Shown here piece by piece: positions 1 through 6,132 of a stretch of DNA of 7,412 nt. Origin of the DNA: JAGVVZ01 sp964372465 (GTDB lineage: Archaea; Aenigmatarchaeota; Aenigmatarchaeia; CG10238-14); the NCBI GenBank assembly GCA_964372465.1, contig CAYJRA010000026.1, forward strand, positions 1 to 7,412, in the 5' to 3' direction. Numbering within the stretch: position 1 is the first letter of the stretch; the number at the start of each line of letters is the position of its first letter. The notes below the pieces were generated by a model. The model saw nothing but the letters and a program-made list of their open reading frames with translations. It ran no database searches and was not told the DNA's origin. Position numbers and translations under genes: made by a program.

Positions 1-146
1 CTACCGACGCTTCAGCGTTTGGTCAGACCGTCAGGATTTTACAGGCAAAAACTTGAAAGCGTTTGGTTTTAACGTTTTCATGTCTTTGTCCGAAACCATT
101 ATTTCTTATATAAACTTAAAAATTCCGCTTATAATGTTCATATATA
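1..146. other. Intergenic left edge, no supported gene
   Basis: No convincing gene is visible here. The stretch holds a 10-base direct repeat (AGCGTTTGGT at 14-23 and 58-67), a small potential hairpin (ACGC/GCGT around 9-18), and an AT-rich segment (105-146) with TATA-like runs such as TTATATAAAC (106-115). That run is nearly symmetrical, so it could serve either direction. The only minus-strand reading of note is 22 codons (99 down to 31), too short to call. What lies to the left is unknown. Confidence 0.5.
14..67. repeat. Short direct repeat AGCGTTTGGT, two copies
   Basis: The decamer AGCGTTTGGT occurs at 14-23 and again at 58-67, 44 bases apart. Its reverse complement is ACCAAACGCT. The 44-base offset is not a multiple of three, so it is not a repeated coding motif. 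The copies could be paired binding sites for a regulator or chance; no further copy was noticed in the window. Confidence 0.3.
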
Positions 147-147
147 A
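141..147 (+). promoter_or_regulatory. Putative archaeal TATA box for the small ORF / peptidase operon
   Basis: TATATAA lies with its centre about 24 nt before the ATG at 168. Archaeal TATA boxes (box A) sit about 25 nt before the transcription start, so transcription would begin at or next to this ATG and give a leaderless mRNA. A second TATA-like run at 106-115 could give a transcript with a short 5' leader. Assignment is by position and composition only. Confidence 0.45.
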
Positions 148-167
148 TGCACTTTAATAAAGACTAT

Positions 168-287
168 ATGTTGGAGAGGATAAGTGACTGCGGAAGAACA
201 TTTCTGTTCGAGTACAGCAGTCATAGAGAAGATTTAGTCCAGCTTTTATTGTATAAGCTTAAAAACTCTGTTAAGACATCATACTAA
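168..287 (+). CDS. Small 39-aa ORF coupled to the M20 peptidase; function unknown
   Basis: This reading frame encodes 39 residues, beginning MLERISDCGR and ending KTSY. Its TAA stop shares an A with the ATG of the following peptidase gene (TAATG), the kind of contact seen in translationally coupled gene pairs. A TATA-like element sits about 24 nt before its ATG, so it could be the first, leaderless gene of the operon. An in-frame ATG at 147 would add seven residues (46 aa). The composition is mixed and protein-like, with one cysteine (residue 8), a leucine-rich stretch at about residues 23-31 and a basic tail. There is no signal peptide or membrane span. I do not recognise a family. It could be a genuine small protein, a regulatory upstream ORF or a modification substrate; a chance ORF of this length is also possible. 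Confidence 0.4.
   Translation: MLERISDCGRTFLFEYSSHREDLVQLLLYKLKNSVKTSY
258..265 (+). promoter_or_regulatory. Putative internal TATA box for the M20 peptidase gene
   Basis: CTTAAAAA is centred about 25.5 nt before the ATG at 287, matching the spacing for a leaderless archaeal transcript starting at the peptidase start codon. It lies inside the 39-aa ORF, so the peptidase may be transcribed from its own promoter, from the upstream one, or from both. The region is AT-rich, so a chance match cannot be excluded. Confidence 0.45.
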
Positions 288-1432
288 TGGACGCAAATTC
301 GTTGGTCAAACAAATAGATAAAGACTCTATTGTTAAACTTGCATCCGATCTTATTTCTATACCTAGCTTTTATGACACACCGGGCTATGAAAAACAAGTA
401 AATGAATATATAGGAAACTGGCTTTCGGATAGAAAATTGGACACTTCTGTAATACAGCTCCACGATTCTCCAATGGTTGTAGCTAGAATAAAAGGCTCAG
501 GTTCTGGGTATTCCTTGATGCTCAATGGCCATACAGACACGGAATCGAACAAAAACATGCCAAATGCATCTACACCCATAGTTGAAAAAAATCATTTGCA
601 TGGGAGAGGCTCTGTAGATATGAAGGGCTCAGTAGCATCCATGATGCATGTACTTGAAATTATTCGCAGAAACTATATAGAGTTGAAAGGCGATATTGTT
701 TTTGCGGCTGTCACAGGTGAGGAAGGGCGAGATTCTCCAGGCTCTAGATATATTGCCAAAAATGGTCCAAGAACGGATTTTGCAATAGTAGGTGAGCCTA
801 GCGGGAATATAGCCGGACTTGCGCATCCTGGTTTATGCGCCTTTAAAGTTAGAATCGATGGCGTGTGGGCACACTCTAGTTCACCGAAAAAAGGTCTGAG
901 TGCTATAGAAGCAGGAATATACTTGTCAGACAGACTAAAGCGGTTGCGCAATGATTGGTTAATTTGTTCCATTGAAGGCGGTGAAATTGGTAGTTATGGA
1001 AAAGTTCCTGGTGTATGTAACGCGATATTTGAGTTTAGACCTGAATCGTCGGACGGATACAGAAGTGTTGCAAGACATTTGAATCGGGCTGTTGAAGAAA
1101 CATGTGGACACTATGATGGGTTAAAAGTTAGTATAGATACAATCGCAAAAGATTACAAGCCATTCTTGGGCGATAAAAAATCACATTTGGTAAAATCTTT
1201 GTCAAAAGCTCATAGAAAAATATTTAGGAAAGATATAACATACGACCGTATGTCATTTTGGACGGATGCTGCAATCCTTCAAGATGCAGGCATATGCAGT
1301 GTAGTATACGGACCCGGAGAATCCTATCTTGCCCACTCCGATAGGGAGTCTATAGAAGTGCAGGATTTGGTTAAAACAGCAGGCGTCTACCTACTTACTG
1401 CTATGTATATTTGCAGGGATACTCATGAATAG
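287..1432 (+). CDS. M20-family zinc metallopeptidase / deacylase (ArgE/DapE-like)
   Basis: The 381-aa product has the full set of M20 dinuclear zinc-site motifs. These are GHTDT (H82, D84), GRGSVDMKG with bridging D111, TGEEG with catalytic base E145 and ligand E146, VGEPSG (E170), and AHSDRE (H350). WAHSSSP (H196) lies in the segment matching the lid/dimerisation domain. Family members hydrolyse amide bonds of N-acyl amino acids (acetylornithine, succinyl-diaminopimelate) or small peptides in the cytoplasm. The length is typical (370-400 aa) and there is no signal peptide. The substrate cannot be told from sequence: no arginine or lysine pathway genes flank it. The start is the first ATG in frame, touches the small ORF's stop (TAATG) and has a TATA-like box at the leaderless distance. 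The gene overlaps the downstream methyltransferase by 8 nt, so the two are almost certainly co-transcribed. It may remove an acyl group from a product of the neighbouring enzymes. Confidence 0.93.
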   Translation: MDANSLVKQIDKDSIVKLASDLISIPSFYDTPGYEKQVNEYIGNWLSDRKLDTSVIQLHDSPMVVARIKGSGSGYSLMLNGHTDTESNKNMPNASTPIVEKNHLHGRGSVDMKGSVASMMHVLEIIRRNYIELKGDIVFAAVTGEEGRDSPGSRYIAKNGPRTDFAIVGEPSGNIAGLAHPGLCAFKVRIDGVWAHSSSPKKGLSAIEAGIYLSDRLKRLRNDWLICSIEGGEIGSYGKVPGVCNAIFEFRPESSDGYRSVARHLNRAVEETCGHYDGLKVSIDTIAKDYKPFLGDKKSHLVKSLSKAHRKIFRKDITYDRMSFWTDAAILQDAGICSVVYGPGESYLAHSDRESIEVQDLVKTAGVYLLTAMYICRDTHE

Positions 1433-2078
1433 GATAGTTTCTTCGGAAGAGTTTTACGATGCTCTAGCGGATGATTATGATCAATGGTTCGAAACTGATA
1501 AGAATACTCTTCAGAGATCGGTCGAAAAAGAACTATTGGAGTATTGCTTGACTGGATGTAAAAAAATACTTGACTTGGCGTGTGGAACAGGCAGGACGCT
1601 TGAATTATTATCAACTAAATTCGACATGACGGGTGTTGACATATCAAGTAAAATGCTTCAAAAATCTAGATACAGGTCTAGACTAGTTCGTGCATCTGCA
1701 TTTGAACTACCTTTCATGGAAGGCTCTTTTGACGCCGTTATAAGTATTTTTGCCGGTTTTGCTTACTCTAAAACATTAGATGAAGTAAAGAAACTGCTCG
1801 AAGAAACTTCTAGAATATTAAGAACTGGCGGCGTAATACTTTTAGACAGCCCAAACTTATATGACGATAGCGAGTATATAGACAAAAATGAAAGACTTAT
1901 TATCATGTCCAAAAAAGGATTGGCAACGAAATATTACATATATAATAAAGACGGTATTGCAAATATAGCATACAAAGCCGGATACAAAATTGAAGCCATA
2001 TTCGGAAATTATGACAGGAGCCTATATAATAGCTTTTCGCGGCGTTTAATTTTATTTGCAAGGAAAGTGGTGACATGA
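1425..2078 (+). CDS. Class I SAM-dependent methyltransferase
   Basis: The 217-aa product has a Rossmann-fold methyltransferase core. Motif I is ILDLACGTG (residues 48-56), which binds the methionine part of S-adenosylmethionine. The acidic ribose-binding residue lies in TGVDIS (D72). ELPF and the following FDAVIS segment (residues 94-107) correspond to the adenine-binding and motif IV regions. A typical ARILRTGG-like turn follows (SRILRTGGVILLD, 129-141). The N-terminal YDALADDYDQW stretch is characteristic of small-molecule methyltransferases of the UbiE/ubiquinone-like type (Methyltransf_11/25). The acceptor is unknown. The ATG lies inside the end of the peptidase gene (8-nt overlap), and the stop overlaps the acetyltransferase start as ATGA, so the gene is locked into this operon. 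The C-terminal ~70 residues are less conserved in type and probably shape the acceptor site. The ribosome-binding site is weak (GGGAT a few bases upstream). Confidence 0.92.
   Translation: MNRIVSSEEFYDALADDYDQWFETDKNTLQRSVEKELLEYCLTGCKKILDLACGTGRTLELLSTKFDMTGVDISSKMLQKSRYRSRLVRASAFELPFMEGSFDAVISIFAGFAYSKTLDEVKKLLEETSRILRTGGVILLDSPNLYDDSEYIDKNERLIIMSKKGLATKYYIYNKDGIANIAYKAGYKIEAIFGNYDRSLYNSFSRRLILFARKVVT
2069..2073 (+). promoter_or_regulatory. GGTGA ribosome-binding site before the acetyltransferase
   Basis: GGTGA, complementary to the 3' end of archaeal 16S rRNA, lies only 1 nt before the ATG at 2075. That spacing is shorter than usual, so re-initiation through the ATGA overlap may matter more than this site. 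Confidence 0.35.
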
Positions 2079-2506
2079 TAATTAGGCACGCAGATATAAA
2101 CGATGTAGATAGTATAGTTGAAATATCTCAACAAGATGGATATGGGCGCCCATTGGACAGAGAATCCATATTGAATTATATGAAACATGGCGATATTTAT
2201 CTCATAGCAGAAGAAAACAATAATCCTCTAGGTGTTGCCAAGCTTGCATTAAATAACAGTGCAGAGCTTGAACTATTTATAATCTCAGTCAAGCTTGACT
2301 ATCAAAGAAAGGGCTTGGGTAGTAGACTTTTAAAGAAAATAGAGGAATTGGCTAGTGCTAGGGGCAATGTACTTGTGCTGCATGTTAGAGTAAACAACAA
2401 TAAAGCAATAGGATTTTACAAGAAACACGGATTTTCTATTATACAAGAAGTTGCAGACCTTTATGAAAAGGGTGATAGGCATTATAAAATGATGAAAAAT
2501 CTTTAA
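2075..2506 (+). CDS. GNAT-family N-acetyltransferase (RimI-like fold)
   Basis: The 143-aa product spans one complete GNAT domain. The acetyl-CoA pyrophosphate-binding motif A is YQRKGLGSRLL (residues 76-86, fitting Q/R-x-x-G-x-G/A). Motif B is VNNNKAIGFYKKHGF (about 106-120), with the Tyr of FYKKHGF in the usual general-acid position. Enzymes of this family move an acetyl group from acetyl-CoA to an amine on a small molecule, peptide or protein N-terminus. The acceptor cannot be predicted; RimI-type protein acetylation is an alternative to a pathway role. The start ATG overlaps the methyltransferase stop (ATGA), showing tight coupling. Having an acetyltransferase and an M20 deacylase in one operon suggests, by inference, an acetylated intermediate that is put on and later removed, as in acetyl-ornithine and acetyl-lysine routes. 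Confidence 0.92.
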   Translation: MIIRHADINDVDSIVEISQQDGYGRPLDRESILNYMKHGDIYLIAEENNNPLGVAKLALNNSAELELFIISVKLDYQRKGLGSRLLKKIEELASARGNVLVLHVRVNNNKAIGFYKKHGFSIIQEVADLYEKGDRHYKMMKNL

Positions 2507-2524
2507 CTTTATGAAATTCTTACT

Positions 2525-2530
2525 GTGATC
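2525..2530 (+). promoter_or_regulatory. GTGATC ribosome-binding site before the 123-aa gene
   Basis: GTGATC pairs perfectly with the GATCAC at the 3' end of 16S rRNA and ends 4 nt before the ATG at 2535. It supports this start and the reality of the orphan gene, and is of the GGTGATC type common in archaea. Confidence 0.6.
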
Positions 2531-2534
2531 TCGA

Positions 2535-2906
2535 ATGGTAGAAACAACTATTGTAATTAAAGATGTGATTGAAAGTCTGAGGGGTAAGGTTGTTATAGAT
2601 AAAATATCTATAAGATTTTATGACAAAACGGAAATGAGCATATTTAATCCCATGTCATTCGAATCTTTTGTCAGGCACTCAGTGCTAAACCGCTTTGATA
2701 AAGAAATAATCTCTTCTGCCGAAAATGACAGGAAATTGTTATCTGTCGTTATAGAAGGCAGAAATGTGCTATCGGAAGAAAGAAAGGTTATTATTACGAT
2801 ATACGATAACAAGAAATCTGTTATAGAAGGCGTTACAGATACTATATGGCTTGATCTGCAGCGTTATTTAAACTCCAATGGATTTGACTCCTTTTTGAAC
2901 AAATAA
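2535..2906 (+). CDS. Hypothetical 123-aa protein, end of the + strand operon
   Basis: I do not recognise this protein. It is charged, soluble and has no signal peptide, membrane segment, cysteine or obvious metal motif. By eye it alternates hydrophobic strands (TTIVIKDV, GKVVIDKISIRFYD, LLSVVIEG, RKVIITIYD) with one or two helices (about residues 42-62 and 104-117), suggesting a small alpha/beta fold. The start is well supported by a GTGATC ribosome-binding site. It begins 28 nt after the acetyltransferase stop, so it is probably co-transcribed. Its last 39 nt overlap, tail to tail, the end of the opposing repeat-protein gene. The codon choice (ATA, AGA/AGG) resembles that of its neighbours, so there is no sign of recent transfer. 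Confidence 0.8.
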   Translation: MVETTIVIKDVIESLRGKVVIDKISIRFYDKTEMSIFNPMSFESFVRHSVLNRFDKEIISSAENDRKLLSVVIEGRNVLSEERKVIITIYDNKKSVIEGVTDTIWLDLQRYLNSNGFDSFLNK

Positions 2907-4205
2907 GGCAGCACCTAATTCTGACAAGGTCCACAGGCCCCACCAAAAGGATTCGTATACGGAATAAAAAAGCAATCCTGGCAGCAACAAAGATACAGCT
3001 TCTTTGTGCACTCTTTCCAGCCTGCCTCCGCTTGATGCTGAAGCCATGCTCAGCCAGAAATTTAGGAAGCTATCGCACTCGGCCTTCTTGCAATGATTTG
3101 CAAGGTTTTCTGATCCAGCATAAGTGAAACCCAGACCTATTGCCGATCCCCATTTTACCATTTTGTCGGGGTTTTTAGAAAATTCGGAAATTAAAGTTAT
3201 AAACTCTGAGTCTCTGCCTTTGCCGAAGCCCATAAGACCTGCACCTATAGAAAATCCCCAATTAACTTCTGGGTTATGTTCTTTTATCATTGCTTTATGC
3301 AAGTCTTTTTGTAATTTATTACTATTCATGTTTATTAGACCTGCAGCTATTCCTGCACCACTTCTAGTCACAGCGCACGGGTCTTTGAAGCCCTTTATAA
3401 TAATTTTACTGGCTTTTTTGTTTCCTGTGGAACGAAATCCTATACCAGTCCCTAAGTATGCACTTTCCCTGACATAAGGGTGTTTATCTTTGGTCATTTT
3501 TTCGAATATATCAAGAATCTTAGTATCCTTGCTTTTCATGCAAGTGAAACCTAATCCTAACGAAGCCATGTCTCTGAAGTAGGAAATTTTCGATCTCAAA
3601 AGTTTATCAAACTCCTCTGCTTTATCAAAACCTGCTAATCCTGTTGAAGCAGCCCAGCACGCTGTTACAAGAACGTAGCTATTTTTTTCTTTTTCAAGCA
3701 TCTTAATAAATTCTTTCCAATATTCTCTGCCTTTGCCCATGAATGCAAGGCTGCACCCAAGGCCCGCATAAGCACGTAGCATCCAGTCTTCAGCTTTCAA
3801 ATAAGGACTCATTTTTCTTAGAAGCTCTTTGTTCCCACGACCTAAGTTTGATAAACCCAAACAAAGCAACGTCGTTTTCAAGACATCCCTGCTACTGTCA
3901 TTTAGTTTTTTATAAAGTACATGATCTTTTGACTGTCCTAAATTTGACAGTGCTATAGAAACTACTGAACATTTTCTTATAAAGTCGTCTTCATTATCAA
4001 GATTTTTCAGCGCTTCTTTTGGAATCCTTCCAGTTCCCGCGTTCTTTATTCCCAAACCTATTATCTTACCGGATTTGGATGCCATGTCTTTTTTGCACTT
4101 AAAAATAAATTTTTTAGACCCTATAGACGACATTACGCAAGCTATTCCGGCTCCAGAGCGAACATAAAAATTATCGTCTTTCATAAGTCTTTCAAGAATT
4201 TCCAT
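2868..4205 (-). CDS. PC (proteasome/cyclosome)-like helical repeat protein, about 12 repeats
   Basis: The 445-aa product is nearly all tandem repeats of 32-38 residues. Each has a glycine- and alanine-rich core of the type SGAGIA, YAGLGCSLAFMGKG, SLGLGFTCMK, WGSAIGLGFTYAGSE. Cores start near residues 14, 41, 75, 108, 142, 178, 210, 244, 279, 313, 349 and 380. This G-x-G-L/I-G-x-x-(Y/F)-(A/M)-G-(S/K)-G pattern closely resembles the PC repeat of the proteasome subunits Rpn1 and Rpn2 and of Apc1, which form closed alpha-solenoid rings; a general HEAT-repeat label is the safe alternative. The C-terminus (about 403-435) is hydrophobic and Trp-rich and may cap the solenoid or touch a membrane. No catalytic motif is visible, so a scaffold or protein-binding role is inferred. 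The ATG at 4205 is chosen because GGTGA lies 7 nt upstream; the gene overlaps the aminotransferase by 25 nt. An ATG at 4184 would make an ATGA overlap but would cut into repeat 1. Confidence 0.88.
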   Translation of the reverse strand: MEILERLMKDDNFYVRSGAGIACVMSSIGSKKFIFKCKKDMASKSGKIIGLGIKNAGTGRIPKEALKNLDNEDDFIRKCSVVSIALSNLGQSKDHVLYKKLNDSSRDVLKTTLLCLGLSNLGRGNKELLRKMSPYLKAEDWMLRAYAGLGCSLAFMGKGREYWKEFIKMLEKEKNSYVLVTACWAASTGLAGFDKAEEFDKLLRSKISYFRDMASLGLGFTCMKSKDTKILDIFEKMTKDKHPYVRESAYLGTGIGFRSTGNKKASKIIIKGFKDPCAVTRSGAGIAAGLINMNSNKLQKDLHKAMIKEHNPEVNWGFSIGAGLMGFGKGRDSEFITLISEFSKNPDKMVKWGSAIGLGFTYAGSENLANHCKKAECDSFLNFWLSMASASSGGRLERVHKEAVSLLLPGLLFYSVYESFWWGLWTLSELGAALFVQKGVKSIGV

Positions 4206-5174
4206 AATAGCTTCACCAGTTTGTTCATCTCATACTTTTCGCCTATACATATTCTTATATAAGAATTTACATCAGATGTAGTAAATTCCTTGTCTGATAT
4301 GTGAAGTGTTAGGACGCCATTTGATTTAAGGTATTTCACACATTCTAAAGATTTTTTCCTTGATTCAAATCCAACTAGAATGAAGTTTGTGTCAGACTCC
4401 AGAACTTTTAGTCCTAGTTTCCTTATTAGTTTTGTATATTTTTTCCTTCTTGCTACAGTTTTTTTGTGCAATTTTATGTAGTGTTTGTTCAGTCTGTAAA
4501 CATACTTCACTGCCATTTCTGCCACACAATTTACATTATACGGTTGTTTCAGGCTTTCAAGTTCTTCTACTAATTTCTTATTCGCTGCTAAGAATCCTAT
4601 TCTTAAACCTGCCAGCTCCCAATACTTAGAAAAGCTTCTTAATACTATAAGATTTTTGAAATGTTTTATCTGATCTATTACTGTATCTCCACAGAACTCG
4701 AAATAATTTTCATCAACAACTACTATTCCATTCGTATTTCTTAATATATTCCTGATTGTTTCTTTTGATATTTTGTTTGCGGTTGGATTATTCGGGTTAC
4801 ACAGCCATATTAATGTTGCGGTCTTTATATCATTCTCTGAGAAAGACACTTGATAACTGCCGTTTTTCATACATTCTTTAAGCATTATACGGGATCCGCA
4901 TCTTTTTGCCGCATGTTCAAATTCACCAAAAGTTGGTGTAGGTATAAGAACACGTTTGCCGTATTTTCTTGTGATTATATCTATGAGCTCGTCGCTACCA
5001 TTTCCTACCATAATATTTCTTGTCTCAATTTTATTATTTTTTGCTATTTCTGACTTCAAATCTAAGTAATCTACATTCAGATAGTTTCGGATCGCATCAA
5101 GGTTTTTTTATGAACCTAAGCAGTTTTGGATGTATTTTACCGGAGTTGCTTCTGTCCAATCTAATTAATTTCAT
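4181..5174 (-). CDS. HisC-like class I/II PLP aminotransferase, frameshifted near the N-terminus
   Basis: The 3' part (from about 5107 to 4181) encodes a fold-type I PLP enzyme of the histidinol-phosphate aminotransferase/CobD-like group. It has VGNGSDELI (phosphate-cup region), NPNNPT, VVVDENYFEF (pyridine-ring Asp), SFSKYWELAGLRIGF (the K forms the PLP Schiff base) and YIRICIG (carboxylate-binding Arg near the C-terminus). Read from the ATG at 5174, frame one gives 25 residues (MKLIRLDRSN... to FIKKP) and stops at TGA (5099-5097). The second frame carries on with LDAIRNYLNVDYLD, as HisC N-termini do. Removing one A from the A7 tract (5109-5103) joins them into a 330-aa protein, near the usual 340-370. 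The TTG at 5059 would give a protein lacking about 38 N-terminal residues. The ATG overlaps the upstream radical SAM gene by 14 nt. The cause may be a sequencing error, a real mutation or programmed frameshifting. With no other his genes nearby, a role in histidine synthesis is doubtful. Confidence 0.85.
4213..4217 (-). promoter_or_regulatory. GGTGA ribosome-binding site for the repeat protein
   Basis: Read on the minus strand, GGTGA ends 7 nt before the ATG at 4205, an ideal spacing. It lies inside the end of the aminotransferase gene and decides between the two possible start codons (4205 and 4184) in favour of 4205. Confidence 0.65.
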
Positions 5175-6084
5175 AAGAATCTATCTTGCTAGGGAAATTC
5201 GCTGAAGTTTTCTTCATCGCTTCTTTAACTATTACAGGACATACGGGAATATAGCCCTTATTATTGCATCTTGGATCATGCCCGTGCATTTTATTGAGTA
5301 CTGGACAGCCACCCCCACAATCTTTGCACCTAGACGGCTCAACTCTGATGGGTTTTATATCATCTGAGCCTTCTAAAATATCCACGGATATGCAGCAAGG
5401 GTAGCTTTTGCCATTGCTGTCCATGTAAATGTCATTACCGGACACACAAACCAGATTACTCCAGTTTTCTTCCGACTTTGCAAAAGCTGGTTCATAGAAT
5501 ATCCTAAGTTTACCACGCTTTTTTGCTTGAGCCTCTAATTCGTTTGTCATCTTGCACCATACTTCAGGTCCTATTATGCTCACATTTGCTATACCAACCG
5601 GTGTAGGATATTGGAACATTACTCTGTCTGCAAATGCAATCCTATCCAGAAATTCGTCTAGTTTGTCGAATACGCTTATGGTTAACAACTTGTTTATGCC
5701 TACCTTTATGCCGTTGTCTGTCAATTTTTTCATTACAGAATAAACTCTCTCATGCAAATATGGCGTTCCTTCATATTCACTATGATCGCTTACGTATACT
5801 ATCAAGCCCCTTATCTTACGGAGAATTTCGATGTGCTTGTCCATGATTAGATAGCCATTTGTATATACGTTTATTGAGCAACCCTTGGAGTCTATGTAGC
5901 TCAATATGTCAAGTATGTCCTGTCTAAGAAAAGGCTCACCGCCAGAAAAAGTTATTTCTCTTGGCTGCGAAACATTTACAGCTTCTTTTATTCTTTCTAT
6001 GTAGATTTGAGGGCCCTTTCTTTTTATGAAACAGTGTGGGCAGTCTATATTGCATTCTCTCAAAAGATTTATTGCGACATCCAT
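5161..6084 (-). CDS. Radical SAM protein with SPASM-like auxiliary cluster cysteines
   Basis: The product is 307 aa from the ATG at 6084. CNIDCPHC (C11, C15, C18) is the CX3CX2C motif that holds the SAM-binding 4Fe-4S cluster, and FSGGEPF (GGEP at 48-51) binds the SAM amino group. The C-terminal part carries CX11GX4C (C213 to C230, with a second Cys at 231), then CX2CX3C (253, 256, 260), C273 and C282. This is a variant SPASM-type set for one or two auxiliary clusters. Such enzymes often modify peptides or redox cofactors through the 5'-deoxyadenosyl radical. A TTG at 6093 would add three residues; the ATG is preferred because the motif start is typical and the TTG has no better signal. The gene follows the other radical SAM gene by 44 nt and its end overlaps the aminotransferase by 14 nt. 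No precursor peptide is seen beside it. Confidence 0.9.
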   Translation of the reverse strand: MDVAINLLRECNIDCPHCFIKRKGPQIYIERIKEAVNVSQPREITFSGGEPFLRQDILDILSYIDSKGCSINVYTNGYLIMDKHIEILRKIRGLIVYVSDHSEYEGTPYLHERVYSVMKKLTDNGIKVGINKLLTISVFDKLDEFLDRIAFADRVMFQYPTPVGIANVSIIGPEVWCKMTNELEAQAKKRGKLRIFYEPAFAKSEENWSNLVCVSGNDIYMDSNGKSYPCCISVDILEGSDDIKPIRVEPSRCKDCGGGCPVLNKMHGHDPRCNNKGYIPVCPVIVKEAMKKTSANFPSKIDSYEIN

Positions 6085-6087
6085 GCT

Positions 6088-6132
6088 AATCAACTATTGA
6101 TTTGAACTGCAGATTTTCTTGATTTTAATCAA
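6088..6132. repeat. Paired inverted TTGATT/AATCAA repeats between the two radical SAM genes
   Basis: AATCAA-CTA-TTGATT (6088-6102) and TTGATT-TT-AATCAA (6119-6132) give four copies of one hexamer in alternating orientation within 45 bases, mostly in the gap between the two genes; the second palindrome includes the stop codon of the first gene. The arms are short and AT-rich, so stable hairpins are unlikely, but they could be operator half-sites or RNA processing marks. Chance is a fair explanation. Confidence 0.3.

Noticed and set aside
31..99. Minus-strand 22-codon ORF starting MVSDKDMKTL, followed after TGA by nine more sense codons to a TAG
   Set aside because: Too short, no ribosome-binding site, the TATA-like run is too close to the ATG for a leaderless start, and stop readthrough has no support.
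1..99. Possible C/D box RNA on the minus strand (several CTGA tetramers)
   Set aside because: No good RTGATGA C box was found to pair with them, and CTGA is common by chance.
673..972. 99-codon minus-strand ORF inside the M20 gene
   Set aside because: It lies wholly opposite conserved M20 motifs and has no promoter or ribosome-binding site.
3124..3477. 117-codon plus-strand ORF opposite the repeat protein
   Set aside because: Its proline-rich repeating composition is the mirror of the glycine-rich repeats on the other strand.
4182..4184. ATGA-overlap start (ATG at 4184) for the repeat protein
   Set aside because: It would remove the first helix of repeat 1, and the GGTGA site is placed for the ATG at 4205.
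4181..5059. Aminotransferase starting at the TTG at 5059
   Set aside because: The family's N-terminal sequence continues upstream in the same frame to 5105 and then in the neighbouring frame to an ATG at 5174, so TTG 5059 is an artefact of the frameshift.
5161..6093. Second radical SAM gene starting at TTG 6093
   Set aside because: An ATG three codons later (6084) fits the family start and needs no rare start codon; the difference is only three residues.
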